A DNA stretch of 64,000 bases, taken from positions 62,001-126,000 of the forward strand of contig CAJUQA010000006.1 of NCBI GenBank assembly GCA_910588375.1, read 5' to 3'. Positions 9,294 to 18,550 of this stretch are shown piece by piece. The notes beneath the pieces are model-generated. The model saw nothing but the letters and a program-made list of their open reading frames with translations, was not told the DNA's origin and made no database searches. Positions within the stretch are counted from its first letter, which is position 1. Each line of letters starts with the position of its first letter. This DNA comes from an uncultured Odoribacter sp. GTDB lineage: Bacteria; Bacteroidota; Bacteroidia; Bacteroidales; Marinifilaceae. The position numbers and the translations under genes are program-made.

Positions 9294-10523
9294 TCAGATA
9301 ACACCCAAAATTTTAGCACGTATCAGCATCGCCACCCCTATCACACTGGCATTATCTCCCAATTTGGAAAGTTTAAAACGGGTATCCTTGCTCACCAGAC
9401 TCAACGAATATTTATTAATAGCCGTTTTCAACGGCAACATCAGATAATCCCCCACCAGCGAAAGACTGCCGCCGACCACCACTAATTCGGGATTCAGCAA
9501 ATTAATCAACACACCGACCCCTCTTCCCAACTTCTCGGCAATCTCCGAAATCAAAGAAATGGAAAGCACATCATCACTATTCGCCGCCTTAATAATATCA
9601 TACACCAAAATCTCTTTCCCTTCCTTCCATTGCTTGGTAAGCACAGAAGTCTCCCCCGCCTGCATCCGCTCCACCATCATTTTCTCCAACGAAATACCAG
9701 AAGCCTCCGTCTCCAAGCACCCTTTCTTGCCGCAATGGCAAAGCACCTCATTGTCAAACAGGGGTATATGCCCGAACTCTCCGGCAAATCCCGTCTTTCC
9801 GTAATACAACTTGTCATCGAGCACCATCCCGATACCCAATCCCCGTCCCAGATTGACAAACAACACATCCTTCTCATCCTTCACCACGCCGAAAACCTTC
9901 TCCGCATACACCATCGCCCGGCTATCGTTCTCGATATAGACCCGAATCCCCAGACGTTCCTGCAAAATATCGGTCAACGGTATCTCACTGAAATTAAAAT
10001 AGGTATAACTATAGCCGTTATTGGGGTCCACCCGTCCCGTCAAACTGAAACCAATACCGATAATCTCCTCCTTCTTTATCTCTATTTCCGATATGAACTG
10101 CTCCGTTTCGACACACACCTGCTCCAAAGCCTCCTGGGTATTCTTCAGAACAAAAGGGACATTGTGCTTTTCCTGCAATATATTTCCTTTGAAATCCACC
10201 AACACAAATTCCAAACGGCGGCGGCGCACATCCACACCCAGAAAATAAAACGCATTGGCAGACAAGCCGAACACATTCGGCCGCCGTCCGCCCGCAGTCT
10301 CCACCTTGCCGTGATCCATCAAATACCCCTCCTCTTTCAATTCGGCAACCAATTTCGTCACCGTCGGGATACTGATATTCAACTTTCCGGACAAATCGGC
10401 AATCGTCGTCCCTTCATTCCTCGCCAAAAAAGCCAAAATACTTTTCTTCAAAAGGCTGTTTTTATATTCCGCTCCCGAATTTTTATCCCTTCCAAATTTC
10501 AGCACACTGTCAAAATCCACCAT
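9294..10523 (-). CDS. ROK-family transcriptional regulator / sugar-binding protein with HTH
   Basis: The 409 residues start with a winged-helix segment (about 25-85, with TIADLSGKLNISIPTVTKL as recognition region). A complete ROK (repressor, ORF, kinase) domain follows. The zinc-binding loop CHCGKKGCLE lies near 262-271 and the preceding GEFGHIPLF carries the sugar-contact residues. In NagC/Mlc-type proteins the ROK domain senses amino-sugar ligands, and here GlcNAc or ManNAc derivatives are likely. The gene lies 117 bp upstream of the sialic-acid operon on the same strand and is divergent from susC, so it probably controls both. Whether it keeps kinase activity like RokA of Bacteroides fragilis is open, because the HTH points to regulation. 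Confidence 0.85.
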   Translation of the reverse strand: MVDFDSVLKFGRDKNSGAEYKNSLLKKSILAFLARNEGTTIADLSGKLNISIPTVTKLVAELKEEGYLMDHGKVETAGGRRPNVFGLSANAFYFLGVDVRRRRLEFVLVDFKGNILQEKHNVPFVLKNTQEALEQVCVETEQFISEIEIKKEEIIGIGFSLTGRVDPNNGYSYTYFNFSEIPLTDILQERLGIRVYIENDSRAMVYAEKVFGVVKDEKDVLFVNLGRGLGIGMVLDDKLYYGKTGFAGEFGHIPLFDNEVLCHCGKKGCLETEASGISLEKMMVERMQAGETSVLTKQWKEGKEILVYDIIKAANSDDVLSISLISEIAEKLGRGVGVLINLLNPELVVVGGSLSLVGDYLMLPLKTAINKYSLSLVSKDTRFKLSKLGDNASVIGVAMLIRAKILGVI

Positions 10524-10556
10524 ATTGCACGCAATCTTTTTGAAGTTAATTCAACA

Positions 10557-10587
10557 CAAAAATACAAAAATTCAGTAGGGTGCCAAA
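10557..10587 (-). promoter_or_regulatory. Promoter of the ROK regulator gene
   Basis: On the minus strand TTTG (10584-10587), 19 bp, then TATTTTTG (10557-10564) match the Bacteroidetes consensus completely. The predicted leader to the ATG at 10523 is about 25-30 nt. The three 22-bp repeats start 34 bp upstream. Confidence 0.7.
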
Positions 10588-10620
10588 AGTATATAAATTA
10601 TAAACCTATCGGTTCCGAAT

Positions 10621-10686
10621 AAAAAAGGATAGCTTTTTAATGCAAAAAGCATAGCTTTTTTAAGTAAAAACCTATGCTTTTTTAAA
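10621..10686. repeat. Three head-to-tail 22-bp degenerate repeats
   Basis: Units 10621-10642, 10643-10664 and 10665-10686 align without gaps as n-AAAAA-nn-nnnG-CTTTTT-nAnn. The flanking A5 and CT5 blocks are invariant and the centre varies (ggatag, gcatag, cctatg). The 22-bp period is two helical turns, so each unit presents the same face of DNA. The middle unit is a near-perfect dyad (AAAAAGC-ATA-GCTTTTT). They lie between the ROK promoter and the susC leader, the expected place for an operator array. Confidence 0.7.
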
Positions 10687-10720
10687 ACCCTGATTTTTAA
10701 GCCTTGTTTTATACCATACA

Positions 10721-11029
10721 GATACATGCCTGCTAAGCAGGTATTCTTTTTGTAAACTATTGATTTTTAGTAATAATTATCCTTCTTTGAATGACGCATT
10801 AGGTAAAATAACACCTTTTTAACACATTTTACCATCTCTCGAATACGATTGCAAATATATAACGAATTTTAAAAATCAAAATAAAATAACAATGATTTTT
10901 TAAAAATATTAAAAAACAGCATTAAAAATCAAGGAAAGCAGATAAAAAATAATGGCAGGATTGTTATAAAACTCCATAGCGGGAATGAATAGAAAAAATG
11001 GGGAGCCACATGCTTAGCAGGCATGTATC
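10721..11029. other. Segment bounded by an exact 19-bp inverted repeat (candidate invertible promoter)
   Basis: gatacatgcctgctaagca (10721-10739) recurs as its exact reverse complement at 11011-11029. The arms enclose about 270 bp of AT-rich DNA without genes, directly before susC. Invertible promoters upstream of susC homologues in Bacteroides have this size and layout. An alternative is two copies of an operator, since the core TGCTnAGCA is itself a dyad. Confidence 0.45.
10852..10880 (-). promoter_or_regulatory. Promoter-like element inside the inverted-repeat segment, facing away from susC
   Basis: On the minus strand TTTG (10877-10880), 17 bp, then TATATTTG (10852-10859). The -7 element is a full match, but the spacer is 2 bp shorter than usual. 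I found no TAnnTTTG box on the plus strand between 10687 and 11065. If the segment inverted, this element would point at susC. Confidence 0.4.
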
Positions 11030-11065
11030 GGAATTTGGATTTTATTTACATCAGCTATAAAATTA

Positions 11066-14000
11066 ATGACTATGAGAAAAAATCTATTGTTTATGGCGTT
11101 GTTCCTCATGTTGCCAGGATTGCTGTGGGCACAGGGAATAACGGTAAAAGGAACGGTTTCGGATAAAACCGGAGCCCTTCCGGGTGTATCAATCCTTGAA
11201 AAAGGAACTACCAATGGAGTAGCAACGGACATTAACGGACAATATGAGTTGTCTGTTTCTTCCGGTAATGCCACATTGGTATTTTCTTTTATGGGGTATG
11301 TAACCCAGGAAATTCCGGTAAATGGAAGAACCCAAGTGGATGTTGTGTTGAAAGAAAACACCGAAATGTTGGAAGAAGTGGTGGTATTGGCCTACGGCGG
11401 TACGCAGAAACGTTCCAAGGTAACCAACTCTATCGCCAAAGTACAGGAAGAGGTATTCAAAGGGGGAATTCTTTCCAACCCGGCACAGGCATTGTCTGGA
11501 GCCGTGGCAGGTTTAAAAGTAACCCAGTCTTCCGGTAACCCCGGCGAAACACCGACCATCACTCTTCGTGGAGGTACGAACTTCGACGGTTCCGGTTCTC
11601 CCTTGGTTATCGTTGACGGCCAGGTACGTGAGAGCATGAGCGACATCAACCCGGACGACATCGAATCCATGGAGGTCATGAAAGACGCCGGAGCAACCGC
11701 TATTTACGGAGCACGTGCCAACAACGGTGTTATCCTTATCACGACAAAACACGGTAAATCCGGACGCACCTCCGTTAATTTCAAGGCAAAAGTGGGCTGG
11801 CGTTATGTTGATATACCTTATACATTCCTAAATGCACGCGACTATATCTATTGGATGCGTACCGGTTACCAAAACGCGACACAATTGACCGACGCTGACG
11901 GAAATACTTATGCAGGATGGGGTAACCTCAGTACTTTAGGAAATAATACCCCTTACGGAACAGGTAACCGCTATTTCGCTGACGACGGTGTTACTCCTTT
12001 GGACGGTAACAAGAGTAATCTGGCTATTTACAGTACCATGAATTACACCCCCGACTTGGCATTCTTGTTGGACCAAGGTTGGGAAACCATGACCGATCCG
12101 GTTTACGGAGGAGAAATTATTTTCAAAAACTTTGACATCAGCAAAGTGAACATAAATACGCCTTCTTTCTCCCAAGATTACAATTTGAGTTTGAGTGGCG
12201 GTAATGACAAAGGAAGTTATTATGCCAGCGTCGGCTACAATGACACGGACGGTAACGTATTGGGAAACTGGTACAAACGTGTTACTTTCACGTTAAATGC
12301 CGACTATAAAATCAAAGAATGGTTGACCTCCAATTCCAGTTTCCAGTTCGCCGATGCCAAATGGAACGGACTCCCTTCCACTCAGGCAAGTGAAGCCAAC
12401 TATTTCTGCCGTGTAATGAGTTTGCCTCCCACGATGCGCGGAACGAACGCCGACGGAGAATATATCTTAGGTCCCAATGCCGGCGACGGTAACCAGAAAA
12501 TCAACCTGGACAAACTGATCCGGGATTACAACACGGATAAATTCACTTTATCACAGGCTTTGACGGCCAATCTGTACAAAGGTTTGACATTGAAAGTATC
12601 CGGTTTGTGGTATTTTGATGAAGACAAAGAAGAGTCTTTCAACAAAGACTACCAAACCGGTCCGAACAGCTACAGCAGAAGCCGCGCTTCTTCAGCTTAT
12701 TTCGACCGCAAATTGAACCAAACTTACAATGCCGTATTAAACTATGACAACGAATTCCTACCGGAACACAATCTGAACGCCATGTTCGGTTTCGAGTTCT
12801 ATGACAAATACCAAAAGGGATTCAGCGCTTCCGGTTCCGGTGCCGCTACGGATGATTTCATGGACTTAAATCTGACTTCCACCGAATTGACCCGCTCTAT
12901 CGACTCTTGGCACACACGGGAACGCATTATGTCATTTTTCGGTCGGTTAAACTATGACTACAAGACGAAATACTTGATTTCTTTCGTGGCCCGTCGGGAT
13001 GGTTATTCCAAACTGGACAAGGACAAACGTTGGGGTTTCTTCCCCGGAGTATCTGCCGGATGGGTATTCGGTAAAGAAGATTTCATGCAGGGTTTGAATA
13101 ACGTCATCTCTTTTGCCAAATTGCGTTTGAGTTACGGTTTGAACGGTAACGTAAACCCCAATTTCGTAGGGAATTACACCGTACAGGGTACTTACGGCAG
13201 CGGCAAGTACAATAACGCTACCGGTTATTTATTGACAACCTTACCCGCACCAAGTCTGAAATGGGAAAAATCCAAAACCTTTGAAATCGGTTTGGACCTG
13301 AGCTTCATTGAAAACAAAATCAATGCCAACTTCACCTATTACAACCGTCTGACTTCAGACAAATATGCCAACATCACGATTCCAACCACTTCCGGTTTCA
13401 GTAGTTTGTTATCCAACAACGGTAAAATCCGCAACCAGGGGGTTGAAACGGAATTGGCATTCAAAGTCCTGAATAAAAGCGACTGGAGATGGAACATCAA
13501 TGTAAACGCCGCCTATAACCTTAATAAGGTGGTCAAATTACCGAATAACGGTATAGAAAGGAATGCGCAAAATTATACCCAGGCATACAATCCGAAAACA
13601 GGCAAATTGGAAATCGTGGGCGGTTATCAGGAAGGTATGGAACCGGGAGCTGTATACGGACCGAAAGCGTTAGGCTTGTATCGTAGCTGGGAAGAAGTAC
13701 CTGAATATTTGATTGATAAAACTTCCGGTAACAACGGAGCCCGTGGTAACTGGTTATACGGTAAAAGTTCATGGCGTGAAGCCCATAACAACGGTACCTA
13801 CCAATCCGGTCAACTTGCTATATCTCCGGGAGATGTCAGATGGCTGGATGTAAACAAAGACGGCGTTATCGATGATTATGACGTAGTGAAATTAGGACGC
13901 ACCACTCCGCGCTGGACGGGAGGTATCAACACCACATTAAGCTGGAAAGGCATCGCTTTAAGCGCCCGGATGGACTACGCTTTGGGACACACCGTAGTGG

Positions 14001-14395
14001 ATTACGGTTCCCAGTGGGTAATGGCCTGCGCACAAGGTACCTACAACACTTTGACCAAAACAAAAAATTCTTTCTCTGCAGCAAATCCCAAAGGCAAATA
14101 CCCGACCTATGCATGGGCTGACCAGTTCGGTAAACGCAACTATTGCAGAACCAACACGTCCATGTTTGCTTACAGAGGCGATTATCTGGCATTCCGCGAA
14201 GTGACATTGTCATACAGCTTGCCGAAAAACTTATTGGATAAAATGCACATGCAGGCATTGGATTTATCCATCACGGGACAGAATTTGGGATACCTGACAA
14301 AGGCCAAAGATGCCTACAGCCCCGAAGTGGCTTCCGCTACCAGCGGTTATCCGCTGCCTAAGATTTTGGTATTGGGCTTGAATCTGACCTTTTAA
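11066..14395 (+). CDS. susC: SusC/RagA-type TonB-dependent outer-membrane transporter
   Basis: The 1109-residue protein has a signal peptide (MRKNLLF...LLWAQG). A carboxypeptidase-D-like regulatory domain follows (about 25-105, KGTVSDKTGALPGVSI). The TonB plug (about 115-235) contains TITLRGGTNFDGSGSPLVIV and a TonB-box-like segment EEVVVLAYG. The rest is a large beta-barrel ending in LNLTF with a terminal phenylalanine. ATG codons at 11066 and 11072 are both possible; the second begins the signal peptide more naturally. SusC proteins form the barrel through which oligosaccharides enter with SusD as lid. Divergent position from the ROK regulator and sialic-acid operon suggests import of sialylated or amino-sugar glycans. 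No consensus promoter is seen directly upstream in the present orientation. Confidence 0.92.
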   Translation: MTMRKNLLFMALFLMLPGLLWAQGITVKGTVSDKTGALPGVSILEKGTTNGVATDINGQYELSVSSGNATLVFSFMGYVTQEIPVNGRTQVDVVLKENTEMLEEVVVLAYGGTQKRSKVTNSIAKVQEEVFKGGILSNPAQALSGAVAGLKVTQSSGNPGETPTITLRGGTNFDGSGSPLVIVDGQVRESMSDINPDDIESMEVMKDAGATAIYGARANNGVILITTKHGKSGRTSVNFKAKVGWRYVDIPYTFLNARDYIYWMRTGYQNATQLTDADGNTYAGWGNLSTLGNNTPYGTGNRYFADDGVTPLDGNKSNLAIYSTMNYTPDLAFLLDQGWETMTDPVYGGEIIFKNFDISKVNINTPSFSQDYNLSLSGGNDKGSYYASVGYNDTDGNVLGNWYKRVTFTLNADYKIKEWLTSNSSFQFADAKWNGLPSTQASEANYFCRVMSLPPTMRGTNADGEYILGPNAGDGNQKINLDKLIRDYNTDKFTLSQALTANLYKGLTLKVSGLWYFDEDKEESFNKDYQTGPNSYSRSRASSAYFDRKLNQTYNAVLNYDNEFLPEHNLNAMFGFEFYDKYQKGFSASGSGAATDDFMDLNLTSTELTRSIDSWHTRERIMSFFGRLNYDYKTKYLISFVARRDGYSKLDKDKRWGFFPGVSAGWVFGKEDFMQGLNNVISFAKLRLSYGLNGNVNPNFVGNYTVQGTYGSGKYNNATGYLLTTLPAPSLKWEKSKTFEIGLDLSFIENKINANFTYYNRLTSDKYANITIPTTSGFSSLLSNNGKIRNQGVETELAFKVLNKSDWRWNINVNAAYNLNKVVKLPNNGIERNAQNYTQAYNPKTGKLEIVGGYQEGMEPGAVYGPKALGLYRSWEEVPEYLIDKTSGNNGARGNWLYGKSSWREAHNNGTYQSGQLAISPGDVRWLDVNKDGVIDDYDVVKLGRTTPRWTGGINTTLSWKGIALSARMDYALGHTVVDYGSQWVMACAQGTYNTLTKTKNSFSAANPKGKYPTYAWADQFGKRNYCRTNTSMFAYRGDYLAFREVTLSYSLPKNLLDKMHMQALDLSITGQNLGYLTKAKDAYSPEVASATSGYPLPKILVLGLNLTF

Positions 14396-14418
14396 TAACT
14401 ATAAATAATTATTGAAAC

Positions 14419-16068
14419 ATGAAAAGAATGAAATATATATGGCTTTCTTTCGTAGCCTTGTTTTTCCTGACAAGTTGCGATGAGTTGGATTTGGCTCCGG
14501 AAGATTACTACGGAAGCGGTAACTATTGGAAGACAGAAGCACAAGTAGAGGCTGCCATGCAGGGTGTGCATATCAGTGCGAGAAGCTATTACTGGTCACT
14601 CTTCCAAATGGGAGAATTGAGAGGCGGTACGTTCCGTGTGGGAGCTTCCATGATCGGAACCTCTCTGGACGCACAGCAAGTTGTAACCAATGCGTTGTCG
14701 GAAGATGTTCCGGGAATAACCAACTGGGGTAACGGTATTTATTACGTTATCTTCCCCTTGAATCAGTTTATCTCAGAAGTGGAAAACAATTGCAGCTTCC
14801 TGTCCGAAAGCCAGCGGAATTACTATTTGGGACAAGCTTACGGTATGCGTGCTTTCTATTATTTCATGCTGTACCGGACATATGGCGGTGTACCTTTAAT
14901 CACCACTCCGGACGTTATTTCAAGTACTGCTGCCGAACAACTTTACGTTGCACGGGCCACAGCAGAAGAGACACTAAAACTTATTAAAGAAGACATTACG
15001 ACTTCAGAAACCTATTTCGGTTCTGCTGCCAGTTCCAGTAAAATACACTGGACTCCGAATGCGACCCAGATGTTAAAAGGTCAGGTTTATTTGTGGTCTG
15101 CCAAAGTAGCAACGGGTGACCATGCCGCTGGTGGACAAAGCGACCTCACCATCGCAAAGAACGCTATGCAAAACCTCATAGGCCAATACAGCCTTTTGGA
15201 CAAATTCGGCGAAATTTTCGATACGAAGCACAAAAACAATGCCGAGACTATTTTCGCATTCCGCTTCCTGGAAGGAGAAGCCCACTGCAACCAAGTAGGT
15301 TATTTTGTAGCTGAAAGCCGTTATTTCGACGGACTTTTCTACACCAAAGAGGGTAAGGTAATGAATGATACGCTGGAAGTATTGAACACCAGTACTCATC
15401 TGTTACGGTATGTATACAAATGGGGCTTGTTTGAATCCATGAACGAGAACGATACCCGTATCGCCGCAACGTTCCTGCCCTGTTATTCACAGTCAATTGA
15501 TACGATTGCAAAAGATACAACCTACACCCCTGCCGGATTGCTATACCGCAAAACGTTGGGAAGCATCAATGCGACAAACAACCGTATTTATGATGCAGAC
15601 TGGGTTGTATACCGTTATGCCGATGTATTGCTGACGATGGCTGAAATCGAAAACGGACTGGGCAATAGTAGCAGTGCAGCCGATTACATCAATCAAGTAC
15701 GGGCACGTGCCTACGGACACAACGGGGATGTAGCCGGATTCCGTTCCGCTTATCCAAGTGAAGTTTATACCGCCGGCAGTTTTGCTGAAAATGAATTGGC
15801 CATCCTGCACGAACGCGACAAAGAGTTTGTATTGGAAGGTACCCGTTGGTTTGACGTGGTTCGTCTACGCGGCGACGACGGTAACTCCATCTGTTTCTCG
15901 GCAAAAGCCGCATATACGGATGTTGACGACGATACGAAGAAACCCATCCTGGATTATGCCACACAATCACATATGTTGTTGTGGCCTATCAATACCGGAG
16001 TGCTGAATCAGAATCCGCTATTGACCCAGACACCGGGTTATCCAACAAATTACGGAGACAGAAACTAA
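14419..16068 (+). CDS. susD: SusD/RagB-type glycan-binding surface lipoprotein
   Basis: The 549-residue protein begins with a lipoprotein signal (LFFLTSCDELDL, lipid on the Cys at residue 20). It shows the SusD family start PEDYYGSGNYWKTEAQVEAAM and the conserved TPR-like region with YYLGQAYGMRAFYYFMLYRTYGG. The C-terminal half carries NQVRARAYG and ERDKEFVLEGTRWFDVVRL, the usual SusD signature. It follows susC by 23 bp and would form the substrate-binding lid of the same transporter. A strong terminator follows. Ligand specificity cannot be read directly; the neighbouring operon suggests host sialoglycans. Confidence 0.92.
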   Translation: MKRMKYIWLSFVALFFLTSCDELDLAPEDYYGSGNYWKTEAQVEAAMQGVHISARSYYWSLFQMGELRGGTFRVGASMIGTSLDAQQVVTNALSEDVPGITNWGNGIYYVIFPLNQFISEVENNCSFLSESQRNYYLGQAYGMRAFYYFMLYRTYGGVPLITTPDVISSTAAEQLYVARATAEETLKLIKEDITTSETYFGSAASSSKIHWTPNATQMLKGQVYLWSAKVATGDHAAGGQSDLTIAKNAMQNLIGQYSLLDKFGEIFDTKHKNNAETIFAFRFLEGEAHCNQVGYFVAESRYFDGLFYTKEGKVMNDTLEVLNTSTHLLRYVYKWGLFESMNENDTRIAATFLPCYSQSIDTIAKDTTYTPAGLLYRKTLGSINATNNRIYDADWVVYRYADVLLTMAEIENGLGNSSSAADYINQVRARAYGHNGDVAGFRSAYPSEVYTAGSFAENELAILHERDKEFVLEGTRWFDVVRLRGDDGNSICFSAKAAYTDVDDDTKKPILDYATQSHMLLWPINTGVLNQNPLLTQTPGYPTNYGDRN

Positions 16069-16107
16069 AGTGTCTTAAATAGTGTTTTAAATTAAGAATC
16101 CTGAAAG

Positions 16108-16147
16108 AAACCCCTGGAAATCTCTCCGATTTCCGGGGGTTTTGCTG
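16108..16147 (+). terminator. Rho-independent terminator after susCD
   Basis: A 15-bp stem, AAACCCCTGGAAATC against GATTTCCGGGGGTTT with a 5-nt loop, is followed by T-rich sequence. Its right arm overlaps the -33 element of the era promoter. Confidence 0.8.
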
Positions 16148-16172
16148 TATTCACATTTTATCCCTATCTTTG
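16141..16172 (+). promoter_or_regulatory. Promoter of era
   Basis: TTTG (16141-16144), 20 bp, TATCTTTG (16165-16172) is a full consensus match. It predicts a start about 15 nt before the era ATG at 16193 and supports that start over the upstream TTG in the same frame at 16142. Confidence 0.75.
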
Positions 16173-16192
16173 CCGGGAGAAACCAGAAAAAA

Positions 16193-17074
16193 ATGAAGCA
16201 TAAATCCGGATTTGTCAATATTGTAGGAAATCCCAACGTCGGGAAATCCACCCTCATGAACCGCTTGGTGGGAGAAAAAATATCCATTATCACCTCCAAA
16301 TCCCAGACCACCCGTCACCGGATTAAAGGGATTGTCAATGAAGAGGGGTATCAGATTGTATTTTCGGACACCCCCGGAGTCGTCAAACCGAGTTATAAAA
16401 TGCAGGAATGCATGCTGGAGTTTTCCAAATCGGCCTTGACCGATGCCGACATCATCCTGTACGTCACGGATGTAGTGGAAGATATCCGCAAAAATGAAGA
16501 CTTTATCGAAAAGGTAAACCGGAATGAAGCGCCCGTATTATTGGTTCTCAATAAAATAGACCTGACAAACCAGGAAAAGTTAGAAGAGTTGTATGCCCAA
16601 TGGCAACAACTCATCCCCCGCGCCGAGATTTTCCCCATATCGGCAACGGAAAACTTCAATATCGACAACCTGTATAAACGGATTGTTGCACTCCTGCCGG
16701 AAGGAGAGCCTTTTTTCCCGAAAGACGAACTGACCGACCTGCCCGCCCGTTTCTTCGTTACGGAAATCATCCGCGAAAAGATCCTCCTCAACTACGAAAA
16801 AGAAATACCCTATTCCGTGGAGGTAGAAGTGGAAGAATTTAAAGAAGACCCGAAACGGATCAACATCATGGCCGTCATTTACGTGGAACGCGATTCGCAA
16901 AAAGGCATTATCATCGGGAAACAGGGAGAAGCGCTGAAAAAAGTGGGCACGGAAGCACGGCTGGACATCGAAGCCTTTTTCTCCAAGAAAGTATTCCTGA
17001 ATCTCTATGTCAAAGTACAGAAAGACTGGCGCAGCAAAGAACGGGACCTGAAAAACTTCGGATACGTGCAATAA
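16193..17074 (+). CDS. era: GTPase Era (ribosome assembly)
   Basis: From the ATG at 16193 the product is 293 residues, the normal Era size. The G1 loop GNPNVGKST is at 12-20, the switch/G3 region contains FSDTPG, and NKID is the G4 motif. The C-terminal third (about 200-293) is a KH RNA-binding domain with the KGIIIGKQGEALKKVG GxxG loop. Era binds the 3' end of 16S rRNA and helps assemble the 30S subunit. An upstream TTG extension of 17 residues is rejected because the consensus promoter lies within it. Der follows 75 bp downstream, and clustering of the two GTPases suggests a shared transcript. Confidence 0.95.
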   Translation: MKHKSGFVNIVGNPNVGKSTLMNRLVGEKISIITSKSQTTRHRIKGIVNEEGYQIVFSDTPGVVKPSYKMQECMLEFSKSALTDADIILYVTDVVEDIRKNEDFIEKVNRNEAPVLLVLNKIDLTNQEKLEELYAQWQQLIPRAEIFPISATENFNIDNLYKRIVALLPEGEPFFPKDELTDLPARFFVTEIIREKILLNYEKEIPYSVEVEVEEFKEDPKRINIMAVIYVERDSQKGIIIGKQGEALKKVGTEARLDIEAFFSKKVFLNLYVKVQKDWRSKERDLKNFGYVQ

Positions 17075-17149
17075 AGGAATCGGAACCCTCCGCACAGCGT
17101 CTGTCTCTATCGGAGTTATTATAATGTATGTGTGTAAATCAAAAAGAAA

Positions 17150-18457
17150 ATGAGCAATATCGTAGCAATTGTAGGAAGACCTAACGTCGGAAAATCCACT
17201 TTATTCAACCGTCTGATCGGCAGCCGCAAAGCGATTGTCAATGAAGAAAGCGGAGTGACGAGAGACCGGAATTACGGAAAATCGGAATGGTGCGGGAAAG
17301 AATTCTCAGTCATTGACACCGGCGGTTATGTATCCAACAGCGACGACATCTTTGAAGAGGAAATCAACAAACAGGTACTCCTGGCAATGGATGAAGCCGA
17401 CGTCATCCTTTTCATGGTGGACACGGAAATCGGCCTGACGGGCCTGGACGAGAATTTTGCAAAACTGTTACGCAACATACAAAAACCGGTCTATCTGGTA
17501 GCCAACAAAGTGGATACCAGCGAACGCATATACGATGCCAGCGAATTCTACCGTTTGGGCATCAACAGCGAACTCTATTGCATCTCTTCCGCCAACGGAT
17601 TCGGGACGGGCGAACTGCTCGACGCCATCTGCTCCCATTTTTCCGAAGAAAAAGAAGAAGACACGGACCATTTGCCTCATATCGCGATTGTCGGGCGTCC
17701 GAATGTAGGGAAGTCATCGACAATCAATGCACTAATCGGGGAAGAACGCAACATCGTGACTGAAATTGCCGGAACGACCCGCGATTCACTCTACACCCGT
17801 TACAACCGTTTCGGACACGATTTCATTTTAGTGGACACCGCCGGTATGCGCAAAAAAGCCAAAGTAAACGAAGATGTGGAATTTTATTCGGTGATGCGCT
17901 CCATCCGGGCCATAGAAGAATCGGACGTCTGCATGCTGCTCATCGACGCCACCCGGGGCATGGAAGCCCAGGACCTGAATGTATTCCGTCTGATTGAACG
18001 TAACCGAAAAGGCGTCGTGATTTTAGTCAACAAATGGGACCTGATAGAAAAAGACCACAAAACAACAGCGGCCTTTGAAAAAGAACTAAGGGAAAAAATC
18101 GCCCCCTTCCGGGATGTCGATATTATCTTTACTTCCGCGCTGACGAAACAGCGCTTACTGAAAGCACTGGAAGCGGCAATAAAAGTGTACGAAAACCGCA
18201 CGCAGAAACTGAAAACGTCCGAACTCAACCGCGTGATGCTTGAAGCCATTGAAGCCTATCCGCCCCCCATGACAAAAGGCAAATCCGTAAAAATCAAATA
18301 TATTACCCAGTTACCGACACACGCTCCCTCATTCGCTTTCTACTGTAACCTGCCCCAGTATGTAAAAGAGACTTATAAGCGTTACTTGGAAAACAAAATG
18401 CGGGAAAACTGGGATTTCACCGGTGTACCGCTCCAACTCTTTATGAGAAAAAAATAA
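17150..18457 (+). CDS. der: GTPase Der (EngA)
   Basis: The 435-residue protein has the tandem GTPase domains unique to Der. The first has VGRPNVGKST at 8-17 with DTGG and NKVD; the second has VGRPNVGKSS near residue 181 with DTAG and NKWD. A C-terminal KH-like domain (about 350-435) contains the conserved PTHAPSFAFYCN. Der is needed for 50S subunit maturation. The start ATGAGCAAT follows an A-rich stretch. It directly follows era. Confidence 0.96.
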   Translation: MSNIVAIVGRPNVGKSTLFNRLIGSRKAIVNEESGVTRDRNYGKSEWCGKEFSVIDTGGYVSNSDDIFEEEINKQVLLAMDEADVILFMVDTEIGLTGLDENFAKLLRNIQKPVYLVANKVDTSERIYDASEFYRLGINSELYCISSANGFGTGELLDAICSHFSEEKEEDTDHLPHIAIVGRPNVGKSSTINALIGEERNIVTEIAGTTRDSLYTRYNRFGHDFILVDTAGMRKKAKVNEDVEFYSVMRSIRAIEESDVCMLLIDATRGMEAQDLNVFRLIERNRKGVVILVNKWDLIEKDHKTTAAFEKELREKIAPFRDVDIIFTSALTKQRLLKALEAAIKVYENRTQKLKTSELNRVMLEAIEAYPPPMTKGKSVKIKYITQLPTHAPSFAFYCNLPQYVKETYKRYLENKMRENWDFTGVPLQLFMRKK

Positions 18458-18522
18458 CGGCGAGGAAAGATTCACGAAGGTCAAAAATTACAATTTTTAA
18501 TCCGTTTATTTTATTTTTTCAT

Positions 18523-18530
18523 TACTTTTG
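18523..18530 (+). promoter_or_regulatory. Likely -7 element of the rnf operon promoter
   Basis: TACTTTTG matches TAnnTTTG and lies 20 bp before the first ATG of the operon. A clear TTTG at the right distance upstream is lacking (T-rich sequence instead), so strength is uncertain. Confidence 0.5.
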
Positions 18531-18550
18531 CGGACGTTTGAGAGGCTGAC

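Noticed and set aside
10621..10686. CRISPR array
   Set aside because: The repeats are contiguous without spacers and there are only three; no cas genes are in the window.
16142..16192. TTG-started extension of Era
   Set aside because: The consensus promoter lies within it and Era normally begins at the internal ATG.
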